The notes under the pieces: generated by a model
Seen by the model: only the letters and a program-made list of their open reading frames with translations
Database searches by the model: none
What the model was told of the DNA's origin: nothing
Position numbers and translations under genes: made by a program
Source of the DNA: an uncultured Planctomycetota bacterium
GTDB lineage: Bacteria > Planctomycetota > Planctomycetia > Pirellulales > Thermoguttaceae
NCBI GenBank assembly: GCA_902796885.1
Contig: CADBQY010000044.1
Coordinates: 1 to 64,000, forward strand
Length of the DNA: 64,000 nt
Reading direction: 5' to 3'
Shown: one piece after another, positions 49,941-58,950 of the stretch
Layout: each line of letters starts with the position of its first letter
Position numbering within the stretch: the first letter of the stretch is position 1

Positions 49941-51798
49941 CGCGCCGCGGTTTGAAGGTCATGAAGACCCGTGGGGCGAATCGGGAGTTGCCCCGTTCAT
50001 CGATACCGGCGCGTTCGATTTTCTCCCGAAATCGGAAGAAACGGTAACCGAGGTTCCCGTCATCGTGACGGAGGTCGAACCCGGCGACCCGCTCACCGAG
50101 CGTCTTGAAGCGATTCTTTCCCATACCGCCGGACCGGACGTCGAGCTCAAGACGCTCTTTGAGCAACCCCCCTGGTTTTTGCGAATGGGCGAGATTCTCC
50201 TTTCGCGCCGCGGGATCGGTTCGCTGACGAGTATCCTTCTCCACCTTCTCCTTCTCATCCTTCTGGCGATCTGGGGAATCACAATCCGGAACGGTTCGCG
50301 GGGCGAGCCGCTCCAGGTTGGCTTTTCCGACGAGGGGGACATTTCGATGTTCGACGACCTGGGGGATGAAACGGAACTCTTCGACTTTACCGTAGACGAC
50401 CCCCAACCTGACCCGCAGGAAGCGGAATACCTTCCGAAAGAGACTCCCCAAAACCAGTTCACCGCCGAGATCAGCCAGGGCGGCGAAACGGTTCCCGATT
50501 TAAACGCGCTCGATCGGGACGGCGGGGGGTTCGACACGCTTCTGGAAGGGTTCGAAACCTCGTCGGGTCAAAAGGCGACCTCCGGACGTACCGCGGCGAT
50601 CCGCCGCCACGGTCTGCCCGGGCGGGAAGGGGACACCACCGACGCGAGCGAGGCGGCGGTCGAGGCGGGACTGGCCTGGTTGGCGGCGCACCAGCTTCCC
50701 GACGGCGGCTGGGCTTTTGACCTGACTTCTCCCGACGACAACGGCGACGACGGCGAATGTCAGGGGAAATGTTCGAACAGCCATGCCACCTCCGGAGCCA
50801 ACCAGGTTCGCAACGGCCTCTATCCCGGCAGGATGGCGGCGACCGGGATCGCCCTTTTGGCGTTTCTCGGCGCGGGATACGACCACAAAACCCCCGGCGT
50901 TTACCGCGAGACGGTCGACGCGGGCCTGCGCTACATCAAATACCGGGCGCGTCAGACGAAAGCGGGGCTTGATTTTCGTGAGTCGGGGGAACGGTACGGG
51001 ATGTATACCCACGCGATCGTGACCGTCACGGTCTGCGAGGCGTACGAACTGACCGAAGATCCGGAGTTGAAAACGCTGGCGCGCGACGGTGCGCTTTTTA
51101 TCGTGAATTCGCAGAGAGACGACGGCGGCTGGCGATACGAGGCGGCGGTCGACCCGAACTTCTTCTCTTATTCGCCCGGAGACACTTCCGTTTCGGGGTG
51201 GCAGATGCTCGCACTCAAGTCGGCGATGTCGGCGGGGTTTGCCTGTCCGCCGGAAGTTTTTTACAAGGCGGGCTTTTTTCTCGATTCGGTTCAGTCTGAA
51301 AACAACACTCTCTTTCGGTATATGGTCCGAACCAACGAATCGGAATCGAAAATGTGGGGGACGACGGCGGTCGGTGTCCTGATGCGGGAGTACATCGGCT
51401 GGAAACAGCGCCCAAAGTATTTAAAGCAGGCGACTCGGCGCCTGTCCGGTTGGTTCAACGAATTGTACGACAACTGGAAACTCGCCAAGAAGGGGAGAAT
51501 CGAAAACCGCGACGGGGTCGCGATCGTTTCGGAAGGGCGTTTCCGCTACAATCTTTATTTCGCCTACTACGCTTCGATCGCGCTTCATCATGCCGGAGGG
51601 TCGGTCTGGCATAAATGCTATGCCAAGACGCGCGATTTTTTGATCGAAACCCAGAACCGGGGGGATGTCAACCCGCACGAAAAGGGAAGCTGGCTCTTTT
51701 ACGACCGTTATCTGAACGACGGCGGCCGACTTCTGAATACGGCGATTTCCGTTCTCATCTTAGAGACCCCTTACCGATACCTGCCGATGTACAAATGA
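49918..51798 (+). CDS. Membrane-anchored squalene-oxidase/prenyltransferase-repeat protein
   Basis: A 626-aa protein. A helix-rich acidic N-terminus, one membrane helix (SILLHLLLLILLAIWGI, about 102-118), an acidic linker, then from about 240 an alpha/alpha-barrel pattern of the prenyltransferase and squalene-oxidase repeat: AGLAWLAAHQLPDGGWAFD, AGLRYIKYRA, and FIVNSQRDDGGWRYE (QxxxGxW-type). Such planctomycete proteins are widespread but not shown to be cyclases; the DxDD or DCTAE catalytic motif of squalene-hopene cyclases is not visible. No ATG fits; I use the TTG at 49918, which overlaps gltA by 23 bp. The exact start is uncertain. Confidence 0.72.
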   Translation: MKSPTESDAPRFEGHEDPWGESGVAPFIDTGAFDFLPKSEETVTEVPVIVTEVEPGDPLTERLEAILSHTAGPDVELKTLFEQPPWFLRMGEILLSRRGIGSLTSILLHLLLLILLAIWGITIRNGSRGEPLQVGFSDEGDISMFDDLGDETELFDFTVDDPQPDPQEAEYLPKETPQNQFTAEISQGGETVPDLNALDRDGGGFDTLLEGFETSSGQKATSGRTAAIRRHGLPGREGDTTDASEAAVEAGLAWLAAHQLPDGGWAFDLTSPDDNGDDGECQGKCSNSHATSGANQVRNGLYPGRMAATGIALLAFLGAGYDHKTPGVYRETVDAGLRYIKYRARQTKAGLDFRESGERYGMYTHAIVTVTVCEAYELTEDPELKTLARDGALFIVNSQRDDGGWRYEAAVDPNFFSYSPGDTSVSGWQMLALKSAMSAGFACPPEVFYKAGFFLDSVQSENNTLFRYMVRTNESESKMWGTTAVGVLMREYIGWKQRPKYLKQATRRLSGWFNELYDNWKLAKKGRIENRDGVAIVSEGRFRYNLYFAYYASIALHHAGGSVWHKCYAKTRDFLIETQNRGDVNPHEKGSWLFYDRYLNDGGRLLNTAISVLILETPYRYLPMYK

Positions 51799-51819
51799 CG
51801 TTCATTCCTTTTTCAGATA

Positions 51820-51838
51820 GCCCGAATTGCTTATTTTG
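51820..51838 (+). repeat. 19-base block shared with the DUF1573 upstream region
   Basis: GCCCGAATTGCTTATTTTG differs at one position from 37632-37650. It overlaps the -35 hexamer TTGCTT of the apbE promoter. See the finding on this pair. Confidence 0.6.
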
Positions 51839-51854
51839 AAGCGACGATTATACT
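51827..51854 (+). promoter_or_regulatory. Promoter of apbE
   Basis: TTGCTT (51827-51832) and TATACT (51849-51854) are 16 bp apart. Transcription would start near 51861, about 43 bases before the ATG at 51904. Confidence 0.68.
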
Positions 51855-51903
51855 GGCTAGAGGAAAATAGTGCCGTTTCGGTTCGATGCGAAGGGGTTTC
51901 GTC

Positions 51904-52968
51904 ATGCGCCCGATGATGTTTTTTCTGTGCCTGTGCCTTCTTTTTGCCGGCAGCGCCGCCGCCGGCGAGCCCGCGCGGTATGAATATCTGCAAGAAAAGA
52001 TGGCGGTTCCGGTTCGTCTTGTCTTCTATGCCGAGACGCCCGAAGAGGCGGATGCCGCGCAGGAAGCGGTCTATCGCCGTTTTGACGAACTGAATCGGAT
52101 GATGAGCGACTATGATCCGGAAAGCGAGATCGTTCGCGCCTGCCGCGAAAGTGGCGAGACGGGCGGTCAGGTTGAAATCGGCGCGCCTCTCTATGAGGTT
52201 CTTTGCCGGGCGCGGGAGATGAACCGATTGACCGACGGAGCGTTCGACATTTCGGTCTCGCCGATCGTTAAGCTCTGGCGTCGGAGCCGCGTCTACGGGC
52301 AGCGCCCCCCCGCCGATTACCTGGATCGTGCCAAATCCCTGGTCGGGAACGGTAACTGGGAACTCTCGTGCGACGACGGCTCGAACCCGTCCCGCTTCTT
52401 TTTGCGCGTTCTTCAAAAAAACGTCCGTCTCGACCTGGGGGGGATTGCCAAAGGATACGCCATCGACGAGGGAATCCGGATTTTAAAAGAACGGGGGATA
52501 CGGTCGGCGCTGATCGACGCCGGGGGAGATATCCGCGTAACCTCTCCCCCGCCGGGAAAAGAGGGATGGACGATCGGGGGCGTTTCCCTTGACGATGGGG
52601 CGCAGGCCGCCTATTACCTGACCCTTTCCGATGCGGCGATCGCCACCAGCGGCGATATGTTCCAGTATTTTGAAATCGATCGGATCCGGTACTCTCATAT
52701 TATCGATCCCCGCAGCGGCGAACCGCTCACCGCCAGCTCGGTGGTGAGCGTTATCGCGTCCGACGCGGCGTCGGCCGACGCATTGGCAAGCGGAATCAGC
52801 GTTTTGGGATCGGAACGGGGGATTGCGCTGGCCGAGTCGCTCCCCGGTGTCGAAGCGCTCGTCATCACCGCTCCTTCCGACGGGACCGGGACGGAAATGA
52901 CGGTGACCGCCAGCGGTCGCTTCGTTCCGATCCGGTCCGAAATCCTAAAAGAGAGGGAGGCTCAATGA
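51904..52968 (+). CDS. apbE: FAD:protein FMN transferase
   Basis: A 354-aa ApbE-family protein. The ATG at 51904 is chosen because AAGGGG lies seven bases before it; the longer frame from 51886 has no such site. A signal peptide (MMFFLCLCLLFAGSAAAG) shows export. Diagnostic blocks are MMSDYDPESEI, DGAFDISVSPIVKLW, LDLGGIAKGYAIDEG (FAD-binding), ALIDAGGDIRV, and HIIDPRSGEPL, with the Asp/Thr metal site near ASADALASGIS. The enzyme attaches FMN covalently to a Thr/Ser of target proteins such as NqrB/NqrC or RnfG-type subunits; no such target is in the window. Confidence 0.93.
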   Translation: MRPMMFFLCLCLLFAGSAAAGEPARYEYLQEKMAVPVRLVFYAETPEEADAAQEAVYRRFDELNRMMSDYDPESEIVRACRESGETGGQVEIGAPLYEVLCRAREMNRLTDGAFDISVSPIVKLWRRSRVYGQRPPADYLDRAKSLVGNGNWELSCDDGSNPSRFFLRVLQKNVRLDLGGIAKGYAIDEGIRILKERGIRSALIDAGGDIRVTSPPPGKEGWTIGGVSLDDGAQAAYYLTLSDAAIATSGDMFQYFEIDRIRYSHIIDPRSGEPLTASSVVSVIASDAASADALASGISVLGSERGIALAESLPGVEALVITAPSDGTGTEMTVTASGRFVPIRSEILKEREAQ

Positions 52969-52998
52969 CCGCTTTGACGGGCGCGGCGCGAGGAGTCA

Positions 52999-53027
52999 TT
53001 GACAGCTTTACCCCCTTGCAGTAAAAT
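52999..53027 (+). promoter_or_regulatory. Promoter of the phoH-pgpH-ybeY operon
   Basis: A perfect TTGACA (52999-53004) and TAAAAT (53022-53027) are separated by 17 bp, the best sigma-70-like site in the window. It leaves a leader of about 185 bases before phoH, including a CGGGGG-TTT-CCCCCG hairpin at 53127-53141. Confidence 0.82.
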
Positions 53028-53218
53028 TTGCCTGTTATCGCGGCTCGTCCGTCGGCGTACCCTATAAGGTTTACCGGGGCGCGGCAGGCCGGTTCGCTCT
53101 GAACGTGAGCAGTTTCGCGTAACGCGCGGGGGTTTCCCCCGTCGGGAAAACGCTGGACTGTAAACCGCTTTTCGCTGTGCGGTCTTTCTTCGGAGAGGCG
53201 TTTCCACAGTGCCCTTTT

Positions 53219-54187
53219 ATGGAAAATTTCGAAGAAGTTAAGGTTTCGATTCCGAGCCGCCAGGATCTCCAAAACATTTTTGGAGTGAGTGACGAGTATC
53301 TCCGGGTGATCCGCAAAACACTTGGGGTGCGCGTGGTGCAGGACGGCAGCGGCCTGTCGGTTCGTTCGGCTGAGCCGGACGCCGCCGCAAGAGGAGCGCG
53401 CCTCATCGAGGGCCTTTTGAAAGCGGCGTCGTTTCGCGGCGAAATGCTTTCAATGGACGATGTTCTGCGTGCCCTTTCCGAGGTTGAGCGGGACCGCCCC
53501 GTCTCGCAGATTCCTCCCATCGAAGTCTACGGTGGAAAGAGAATCTTCCCCCGCACCGCGGGTCAGGCCGACTATGTCAGCCTCCTGCGTCGAAAAGAGA
53601 TCGTTTTCTGTTGCGGTCCGGCCGGGACAGGCAAAACCTACCTGGCGGTTGCCCGCGCCGTCGAAGCGTTTCGAACCGAAGGGATCAAAAAACTCGTTCT
53701 GGTTCGCCCGGCGGTCGAAGCGGGCGAAAGTCTCGGATTTCTTCCCGGCGATTTGCGCGACAAGGTCAATCCCTACCTGCGTCCCCTTTTCGACGCGCTG
53801 GCCGACATGATCCAGCCGGAAATGCTCGCCCGTTATCGCGGCGACGACCGGATCGAGGTGATTCCGCTTGCCTATATGCGCGGTCGAACCCTCAATAACG
53901 CCTATATCATTCTCGACGAAGCCCAAAATACGACGGTTTCCCAGATGAAGATGTTCTTGACCCGAATGGGGGAAGGTTCGCGGATCGCCGTCTGCGGCGA
54001 CGCCACCCAGGTCGATCTCCCTTCGCATAAGAAGAGCGGTCTGGCCGACGCCCTCGTTCGGCTCCGTCCGATCGGCGAGATCGGGCAGATCGCTCTGACC
54101 GGGGACGATATCGTTCGGCACGATCTCGTTCAGAAGGTCGTCAGCGCTTATGAGGAACCGGAAGAAGGTTCACAGAGAGCGAGGTAA
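53219..54187 (+). CDS. phoH: PhoH-like ATPase
   Basis: A 322-aa PhoH-family P-loop NTPase. An N-terminal KH-like segment (SIPSRQDLQNIFGVSDEYL to VRVVQDG) precedes Walker A FCCGPAGTGKTYLAV (about 129-143), LVRPAVEAGESLGFLPGD, and Walker B NAYIILDEAQNTT, with the family end SRIAVCGDATQVDLP. These proteins are predicted RNA-associated helicase-like ATPases. I use the ATG at 53219; a GTG 14 codons upstream is in frame, and neither has a strong ribosome-binding site. The phoH-pgpH-ybeY order seen here is conserved across many bacteria and links it to RNA and ribosome maturation. Confidence 0.94.
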   Translation: MENFEEVKVSIPSRQDLQNIFGVSDEYLRVIRKTLGVRVVQDGSGLSVRSAEPDAAARGARLIEGLLKAASFRGEMLSMDDVLRALSEVERDRPVSQIPPIEVYGGKRIFPRTAGQADYVSLLRRKEIVFCCGPAGTGKTYLAVARAVEAFRTEGIKKLVLVRPAVEAGESLGFLPGDLRDKVNPYLRPLFDALADMIQPEMLARYRGDDRIEVIPLAYMRGRTLNNAYIILDEAQNTTVSQMKMFLTRMGEGSRIAVCGDATQVDLPSHKKSGLADALVRLRPIGEIGQIALTGDDIVRHDLVQKVVSAYEEPEEGSQRAR

Positions 54188-54195
54188 GCAGTTCC

Positions 54196-56598
54196 ATGCA
54201 TTTCGGACATTTCCGCAGTAAACGCGACAATTACGTCGCCAACCGCATTCCGAAGCCGTCGGTGTTCCAGCGTTTGCTCAGCAATTTGAAAAGTTTTCAG
54301 GTCGGCAAACGGGTTCTCCTTTGCGCGCTGACCACTCTTTTCCTCTGCCTGGCGGTTAAAGCGTGGGACCCCCCCTTCATTTTTGTCGGCGGTTCACGCC
54401 CGAACCGCGACGTGGTCTGTATGACGCCTTTTACGGTCGAAAACACGTCGATGACCCTCGAAGACCGGCGTTCGGCCCGATTCGACACCCCCCATATTTA
54501 CGAAAACGAACCGCATAAACTCGTTCAGTTCAAGGAAGTTTTGATCAACCGGGTTAAGTCGATCCTGACCTCGACCAACTACGAGGCGATGCCCGACGAC
54601 GAAAAGGCCGCGTGGCGTCTTTTTCTCCCCGAAGACGCGGACGACGGTCAGGCCGAAGCGCTCCTCCAAAAGTTCAAAGAAACGCTTGCCGAGGATCAGG
54701 AACTCCGAGCGTTCAAAGAAGCGATCGACAAGGCGTTTCAGCCCTATGCCGCCAACGGAATTCTTTTAAAGCTCCATCCGGCAAAAGAGGGAAACCAAGA
54801 GACGATCCGCGTCTACAACGCCGACGCTTCTCCCGACGAAGCGCGGGACGTTCCCGCTCGAGACGTTCTGGTCGGGAATATGTACCAGATCAAAGACAGT
54901 CTGAACTGGGACTATTCCAAAGAGATTTCGGAACTTATCTTCAACTGGATTAAGAAGTGTGCCGAAGGGGACGTGACCGACGTGACGCTTCCCCCCCTTT
55001 CAACCCTGACCGAAAACCGCGACGCCACGCGCAAGGCGCAGGACGCCGCCGAAAGCCGGGTTCCGCCGCACAAAGTTCAGTACGAACCGGGAAAGATGAT
55101 TGTTCGCGGCGGCGAACTGATCAGTAACGACATTCTCCTTCTTTTGGCCGAGGAATATAAATCCTCGATCCGGCAGATGCGTTTACGCGAACAGATCCGT
55201 CGCGCGGTCGGTTTCTTTCTGGTCGTCTTTGCGGCGGCGTTCCTGATTAACGTCGTTCTCTACTACTTTGAAAGGACGAAATACAAAGACCCGCAGAAGG
55301 GCACCGTCAGAACGTCGCTGGTCGTCTACGCGTTGATCATCGCGGTTCTTCTCTCGGGAAAATATATCCAATACCTGACCCTCGGACGTTTTGGCGTGAT
55401 GGAGATGATCCCTCTTCTTGTCTTCACCCAGGTCGTTACGGTCGCGTTTTTCTGGGAGATCGGGTTTATCGTCAGTCTTTTGTTGGTTTTGATTCTTTCC
55501 ATTTCGAGTACGAACGATATTGCGCCGTTTCTGGTGATGGCGACGGCGACGTCCCTTTCGTCGTTCCTGGCGCGTGATATCGAAGAGCGGACCGGAGTTT
55601 TAGGCCGTTCCTTTTTGGTGATGGCGATCATTTTTATTCTCTCGATCGGCGTTTCGTTCCTTGAAACCCGCGCCCATCCCGACGAGATTTTAAAAGGGGC
55701 CGCGTTCAACGCCGGCTGGGTTTTTGCCGCCGGTCTGATTACCGAAGCGCTCCTCCCTTTTCTGGAAAGGTTTTGCGGGATCCTGACGCCGATGCGTCTG
55801 GTCGAAATGGGGAACACGAATCATCCGGCGCTCCAAACGCTCTACAACCACGCGCCGGCGACGTATAACCATTCCATCGCGACCGCCGTGATCGCCGAGA
55901 ACGCGGCCAAAGAGATCGGCGCGCAGACCGGGCTGGTGCGGGTCGGTGCGTATTTTCACGACATCGGTAAAGCGATCCGGCCGGAATACTTTACCGAAAA
56001 CCAGATTTTCGGAGAAGATCCGCACGAAGGGCTCAAGCCGAAAAAGAGCGCCGAGATCATCATTTCCCACATCAAAGACGGGGTGAGTATGGCCGAGACC
56101 AACTACAAGCTTCCCCGCCAGGTCGTCGACCTGATCCGGCAGCATCACGGAACTTTTCCGGTCACCTATTTTTATGAAAAAGCCAGGCAGGAGTCGGAGC
56201 GGAACGGCGAACCCGAGATTCCCCTCGCCGAGTTCCGTTATCCCGGTCCGATCCCTCAGACGAAAGAGGCCGCGATTCTGATGATTGCCGACGCGATCGA
56301 AAGCGCCAGTCGGAGCATGAAAGACGCCGACAAGGGAAAACTCCGCAATATGTTGCACAACATCGTCCAGCGGCGGATTGACGACGGGCAGTTCAACGAT
56401 TGCGGTCTGACGCTGAGCGAAATTCAGAAGATCGAAGCGAGCATGCTGACCACCGTCCTTTCGATGAACCACCAGCGGATCAAGTATCCGGGCCAGGACG
56501 AGGCCGTCAAGGGGAACGGCGAAGTCAAAAGCGGCGCCGATGTCAAACCGCGGGCTCCCGAAGCCGCAAAAGAAGAGACTCCTGCGAAAAAAGCATGA
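54196..56598 (+). CDS. 7TM-HD domain phosphohydrolase (PgpH/YqfF-like)
   Basis: An 800-aa membrane protein. A first helix (VLLCALTTLFLCLAVKA) is followed by a large extracytoplasmic region to about 340, then about seven helices (345-540), and the cytoplasmic HD domain. The metal ligands are in NHSIATAVIAENAA, AYFHDIGKAIRPEYF (HD), HIKDGVSM, and RQHHGTFP. The layout is that of PgpH, which hydrolyses the second messenger c-di-AMP in Firmicutes; that activity is assumed here by homology only. The tail of about 35 residues is Lys/Ala-rich. Located between phoH and ybeY, as in many genomes. Confidence 0.9.
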   Translation: MHFGHFRSKRDNYVANRIPKPSVFQRLLSNLKSFQVGKRVLLCALTTLFLCLAVKAWDPPFIFVGGSRPNRDVVCMTPFTVENTSMTLEDRRSARFDTPHIYENEPHKLVQFKEVLINRVKSILTSTNYEAMPDDEKAAWRLFLPEDADDGQAEALLQKFKETLAEDQELRAFKEAIDKAFQPYAANGILLKLHPAKEGNQETIRVYNADASPDEARDVPARDVLVGNMYQIKDSLNWDYSKEISELIFNWIKKCAEGDVTDVTLPPLSTLTENRDATRKAQDAAESRVPPHKVQYEPGKMIVRGGELISNDILLLLAEEYKSSIRQMRLREQIRRAVGFFLVVFAAAFLINVVLYYFERTKYKDPQKGTVRTSLVVYALIIAVLLSGKYIQYLTLGRFGVMEMIPLLVFTQVVTVAFFWEIGFIVSLLLVLILSISSTNDIAPFLVMATATSLSSFLARDIEERTGVLGRSFLVMAIIFILSIGVSFLETRAHPDEILKGAAFNAGWVFAAGLITEALLPFLERFCGILTPMRLVEMGNTNHPALQTLYNHAPATYNHSIATAVIAENAAKEIGAQTGLVRVGAYFHDIGKAIRPEYFTENQIFGEDPHEGLKPKKSAEIIISHIKDGVSMAETNYKLPRQVVDLIRQHHGTFPVTYFYEKARQESERNGEPEIPLAEFRYPGPIPQTKEAAILMIADAIESASRSMKDADKGKLRNMLHNIVQRRIDDGQFNDCGLTLSEIQKIEASMLTTVLSMNHQRIKYPGQDEAVKGNGEVKSGADVKPRAPEAAKEETPAKKA

Positions 56599-56631
56599 TG
56601 GACGGCCGAGACCGGGCCGGGAGAGAAAGAC

Positions 56632-57108
56632 GTGGACGAGCCGCGTATAGAAATCGGAAATGAATCGGGGCGCGTTCCCTTCGACGCCGAGCGGGCCGCC
56701 GGTCTGATCCGGCGCGTTCTTTCCGACGAGGGGGTTCGCCGCGGAGTCATCGAGGTGACCGTGGTGGACGACCCGACGATCCGCCGCCTGAACGCGCAGT
56801 TTTTGGGGCATGACCGGCCGACCGACGTGTTGGCGTTCGAGATGGAGTCGAATCCCGAGGAAGCGCTCCTCGAAGGAAGCGTCGTCGTCAGCGACGAGAC
56901 GGCGCTCGACCGCGCCGCCGACTACGCGTGGCCCGCCGAGAACGAGCTTCTCCTCTATGTAATACACGGCGTGCTTCATCTGGTCGGCTACGACGATCAT
57001 GCTCCGGACGATGAAAAATTAATGCGGGCCAAAGAGCGTGAGTATCTGGCGCTGGCGGGGATCGGCGCGATCGCCGGACCGGACGACCTGGGGAAAAAAG
57101 AAGACTGA
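56632..57108 (+). CDS. ybeY: Endoribonuclease YbeY
   Basis: A 158-aa metal-dependent RNase that matures the 3' end of 16S rRNA and supports ribosome quality control. The zinc site HGVLHLVGYDDHAPDDE is near residue 114; compared with the classical HxxxHxxxxxH, the third His is one residue later (YDDH), a variation I note but which does not look disabling. RPTDVLAFEM upstream is the other conserved block. The start is GTG at 56632 with GGGAGAG before it; no better ATG is in frame. The stop codon lies inside the terminator stem. Confidence 0.93.
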   Translation: MDEPRIEIGNESGRVPFDAERAAGLIRRVLSDEGVRRGVIEVTVVDDPTIRRLNAQFLGHDRPTDVLAFEMESNPEEALLEGSVVVSDETALDRAADYAWPAENELLLYVIHGVLHLVGYDDHAPDDEKLMRAKEREYLALAGIGAIAGPDDLGKKED

Positions 57109-57145
57109 GCGCCGGAACTCGGCGGCTCAGTCTTCTTTTCTTTTA
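57096..57145. terminator. Bidirectional terminator between ybeY and the Hsp70 gene
   Basis: AAAAGAAGACTGAGC pairs with GCTCAGTCTTCTTTT, with an inner GCCG/CGGC, and TTTTCTTTT follows on the plus strand. On the minus strand the same stem is followed by CTTTTTTCCCC. It can therefore end both converging transcripts. The ybeY TGA (57106-57108) is part of the 5' arm. Confidence 0.88.
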
Positions 57146-57168
57146 GCGGATCTCTTTGTTCGAGTCGT

Positions 57169-58746
57169 TTATTCGATTGAGTATTCTTCGGCCAGGTGTG
57201 TCAGGTCTTCCACCTGGTTGTCGGTCAGGGTGCCCCTCCGTTCAATATCGATTTTCGCCTCGCGTCCGCCCGCTTTTTCCCGCGCTGAGACGGAAATCCG
57301 CCCCGATTTGTCGAACGAGTAGGTCACATCGACCAAGGTTCCTTTCGGCAGGTTGGGGGGAAGGTCGGTGATCCGGCATTTTCCCAGGAGGGAACACGCT
57401 TTCGGATCAGGGGCGTCCCCTTCGAGAACCTGTATCGAAATCCGCTCTTGGTTTTCCTTGTTCGTCTTAAAGGTTCGCGTCAGCGAGAAGGGAAGGGGAG
57501 TGTTTTTCGGGATCATGATGTTGTTGACCACTTCTCCCTTGGCCGGATCGGTGGCGACGATTCCCAACGCGTGCGAATTGACGTCTTCCTGGTTGATATT
57601 TTTCAGAAGTTTCTGGACGCGGTCGGTGAGCTTCCCGTTCGGGTTGTATTTCGCTTCGAGGATCGCGGCGTGAATCGCCGCTCCTTTGGCGACGGCGGTG
57701 TGCGGGTCCAGGTCAGGGCTGATATACGGCTTGACCCCGGTCAGCTTTTCGAGCATCGCGGGGACCTGCGGCATCAAGGTCGAGCCGCCGACCAAGACGA
57801 TGGCGTCCAGCTGGGCGAATTCCATATCCGCCTGTTCCAGAACGAACTCGGTGGTGTCGCACGTTCGCTGGAGAAGGTCTTTCGTCAAGTCCTCAAACAG
57901 TTCGCGGGTGACCGGAACCGCAAGACGGTTGCCCTCGTAGCGGCAGGTGATGGTGGTGCTCGTTTTTGTCGTCAGGGCGATCTTCGCCGTATCGCAGTCG
58001 TTGCGGAGTATCTGGATTGCCTGAGCCGACTCGGACGGGTCGAGACCGGTTTTTTCTTTGAACTGGTCGCAGACATACCTCGCCAGCCGGTCGTTCCAAT
58101 CGACGCCGCCGAGTTTCACGTCCCCGTCGGTCGAAATGACGCGGAAATGGTTCCCGTTGTATTCGACCAGGGTCGAGTCGAACGTTCCGCCCCCCAAGTC
58201 GTAGATCAGAACGCGGCGCGCTTTTTTATCGGGCATTTCGTGCCCGAGTTCGCCGCGGTGCCACGCGTAGGTGAGCGCGGCGGCGGTCGGTTCGTTGATA
58301 ATATCGATGACGTTCAGCCCGGCGATCTTCCCGGCGTCCTGGGTTGCCTTTCGGCGCGAATCGTTGAAGTAGTACGGAACGGTGATCACGGCGTTGGCGA
58401 TCGGACCCAATATCCGCTCGCCGTCCTGTTTGAGTTTGCGCAGAATCAGCGACGAGATGAATTCCGGCGTGATTTCGTGGCCGTCGAACGTCCGCTTATA
58501 GCCGACGTCCCCCATCTTCCGCTTGATTCGTTCGACGACGTTTTCGGGATCTTCCATCGCCGCCCGGCTGCGGTTCGGCCCGATCACCACATGCTTGTTC
58601 TCGGTCAGCAGGATCAGACTGGCGGTCTCGATATCGCCGTCTTCGTTTTGGATCGGAACCGGTTCCCCCTCGTCGTTGATTTGCGCCAACGCCGAGAAAG
58701 TGGTTCCCAAATCGATTCCAACGGTGTTTCCGGGTAAAAATTCCAT
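57169..58746 (-). CDS. Short Hsp70 (DnaK-like) chaperone
   Basis: A 525-aa Hsp70. The nucleotide-binding domain is complete: [15 protein letters not shown] near the N-terminus, [31 protein letters not shown], and [15 protein letters not shown] substrate-binding beta domain follows ([15 protein letters not shown], then [17 protein letters not shown], and [11 protein letters not shown]). It stops shortly after, so the alpha-helical lid of about 90-100 residues found in DnaK is missing. The C-terminus [12 protein letters not shown] is a natural end. The ATG at 58746 starts the domain cleanly; upstream in-frame codons are low-complexity. No grpE or dnaJ is adjacent. Confidence 0.9.
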   Translation of the reverse strand: MEFLPGNTVGIDLGTTFSALAQINDEGEPVPIQNEDGDIETASLILLTENKHVVIGPNRSRAAMEDPENVVERIKRKMGDVGYKRTFDGHEITPEFISSLILRKLKQDGERILGPIANAVITVPYYFNDSRRKATQDAGKIAGLNVIDIINEPTAAALTYAWHRGELGHEMPDKKARRVLIYDLGGGTFDSTLVEYNGNHFRVISTDGDVKLGGVDWNDRLARYVCDQFKEKTGLDPSESAQAIQILRNDCDTAKIALTTKTSTTITCRYEGNRLAVPVTRELFEDLTKDLLQRTCDTTEFVLEQADMEFAQLDAIVLVGGSTLMPQVPAMLEKLTGVKPYISPDLDPHTAVAKGAAIHAAILEAKYNPNGKLTDRVQKLLKNINQEDVNSHALGIVATDPAKGEVVNNIMIPKNTPLPFSLTRTFKTNKENQERISIQVLEGDAPDPKACSLLGKCRITDLPPNLPKGTLVDVTYSFDKSGRISVSAREKAGGREAKIDIERRGTLTDNQVEDLTHLAEEYSIE

Positions 58747-58950
58747 GGTTCTTAAGTTCCACGCGGGTTGTCGGGAATGTCCGTAAGCGGACGGCGGGGG
58801 AAAGAGGGACTCGGGCGGGAAGAGACCACCCCCTCTTGTTATTGTTATTTTTAACAAAACGAAAACGGAAATCAAGTGGAAAAACGCCTGTACGTCGGTC
58901 TTTTCCGGTGGAAGGCCGTTTTTTTGCGTTTCGACGGCGATCGTCTCGGT

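Noticed and set aside
49918-51798. Squalene-hopene cyclase for hopanoid synthesis
   Set aside because: The repeats fit the fold, but neither the DxDD acid motif nor the usual length of about 630 catalytic residues is seen, and a membrane helix plus acidic linker take up the first 240 residues.
53127-53141. CGGGGG-TTT-CCCCCG hairpin in the phoH leader as a terminator
   Set aside because: It is short, has no T-run after it, and lies downstream of a strong promoter and upstream of the gene; at most a leader structure.
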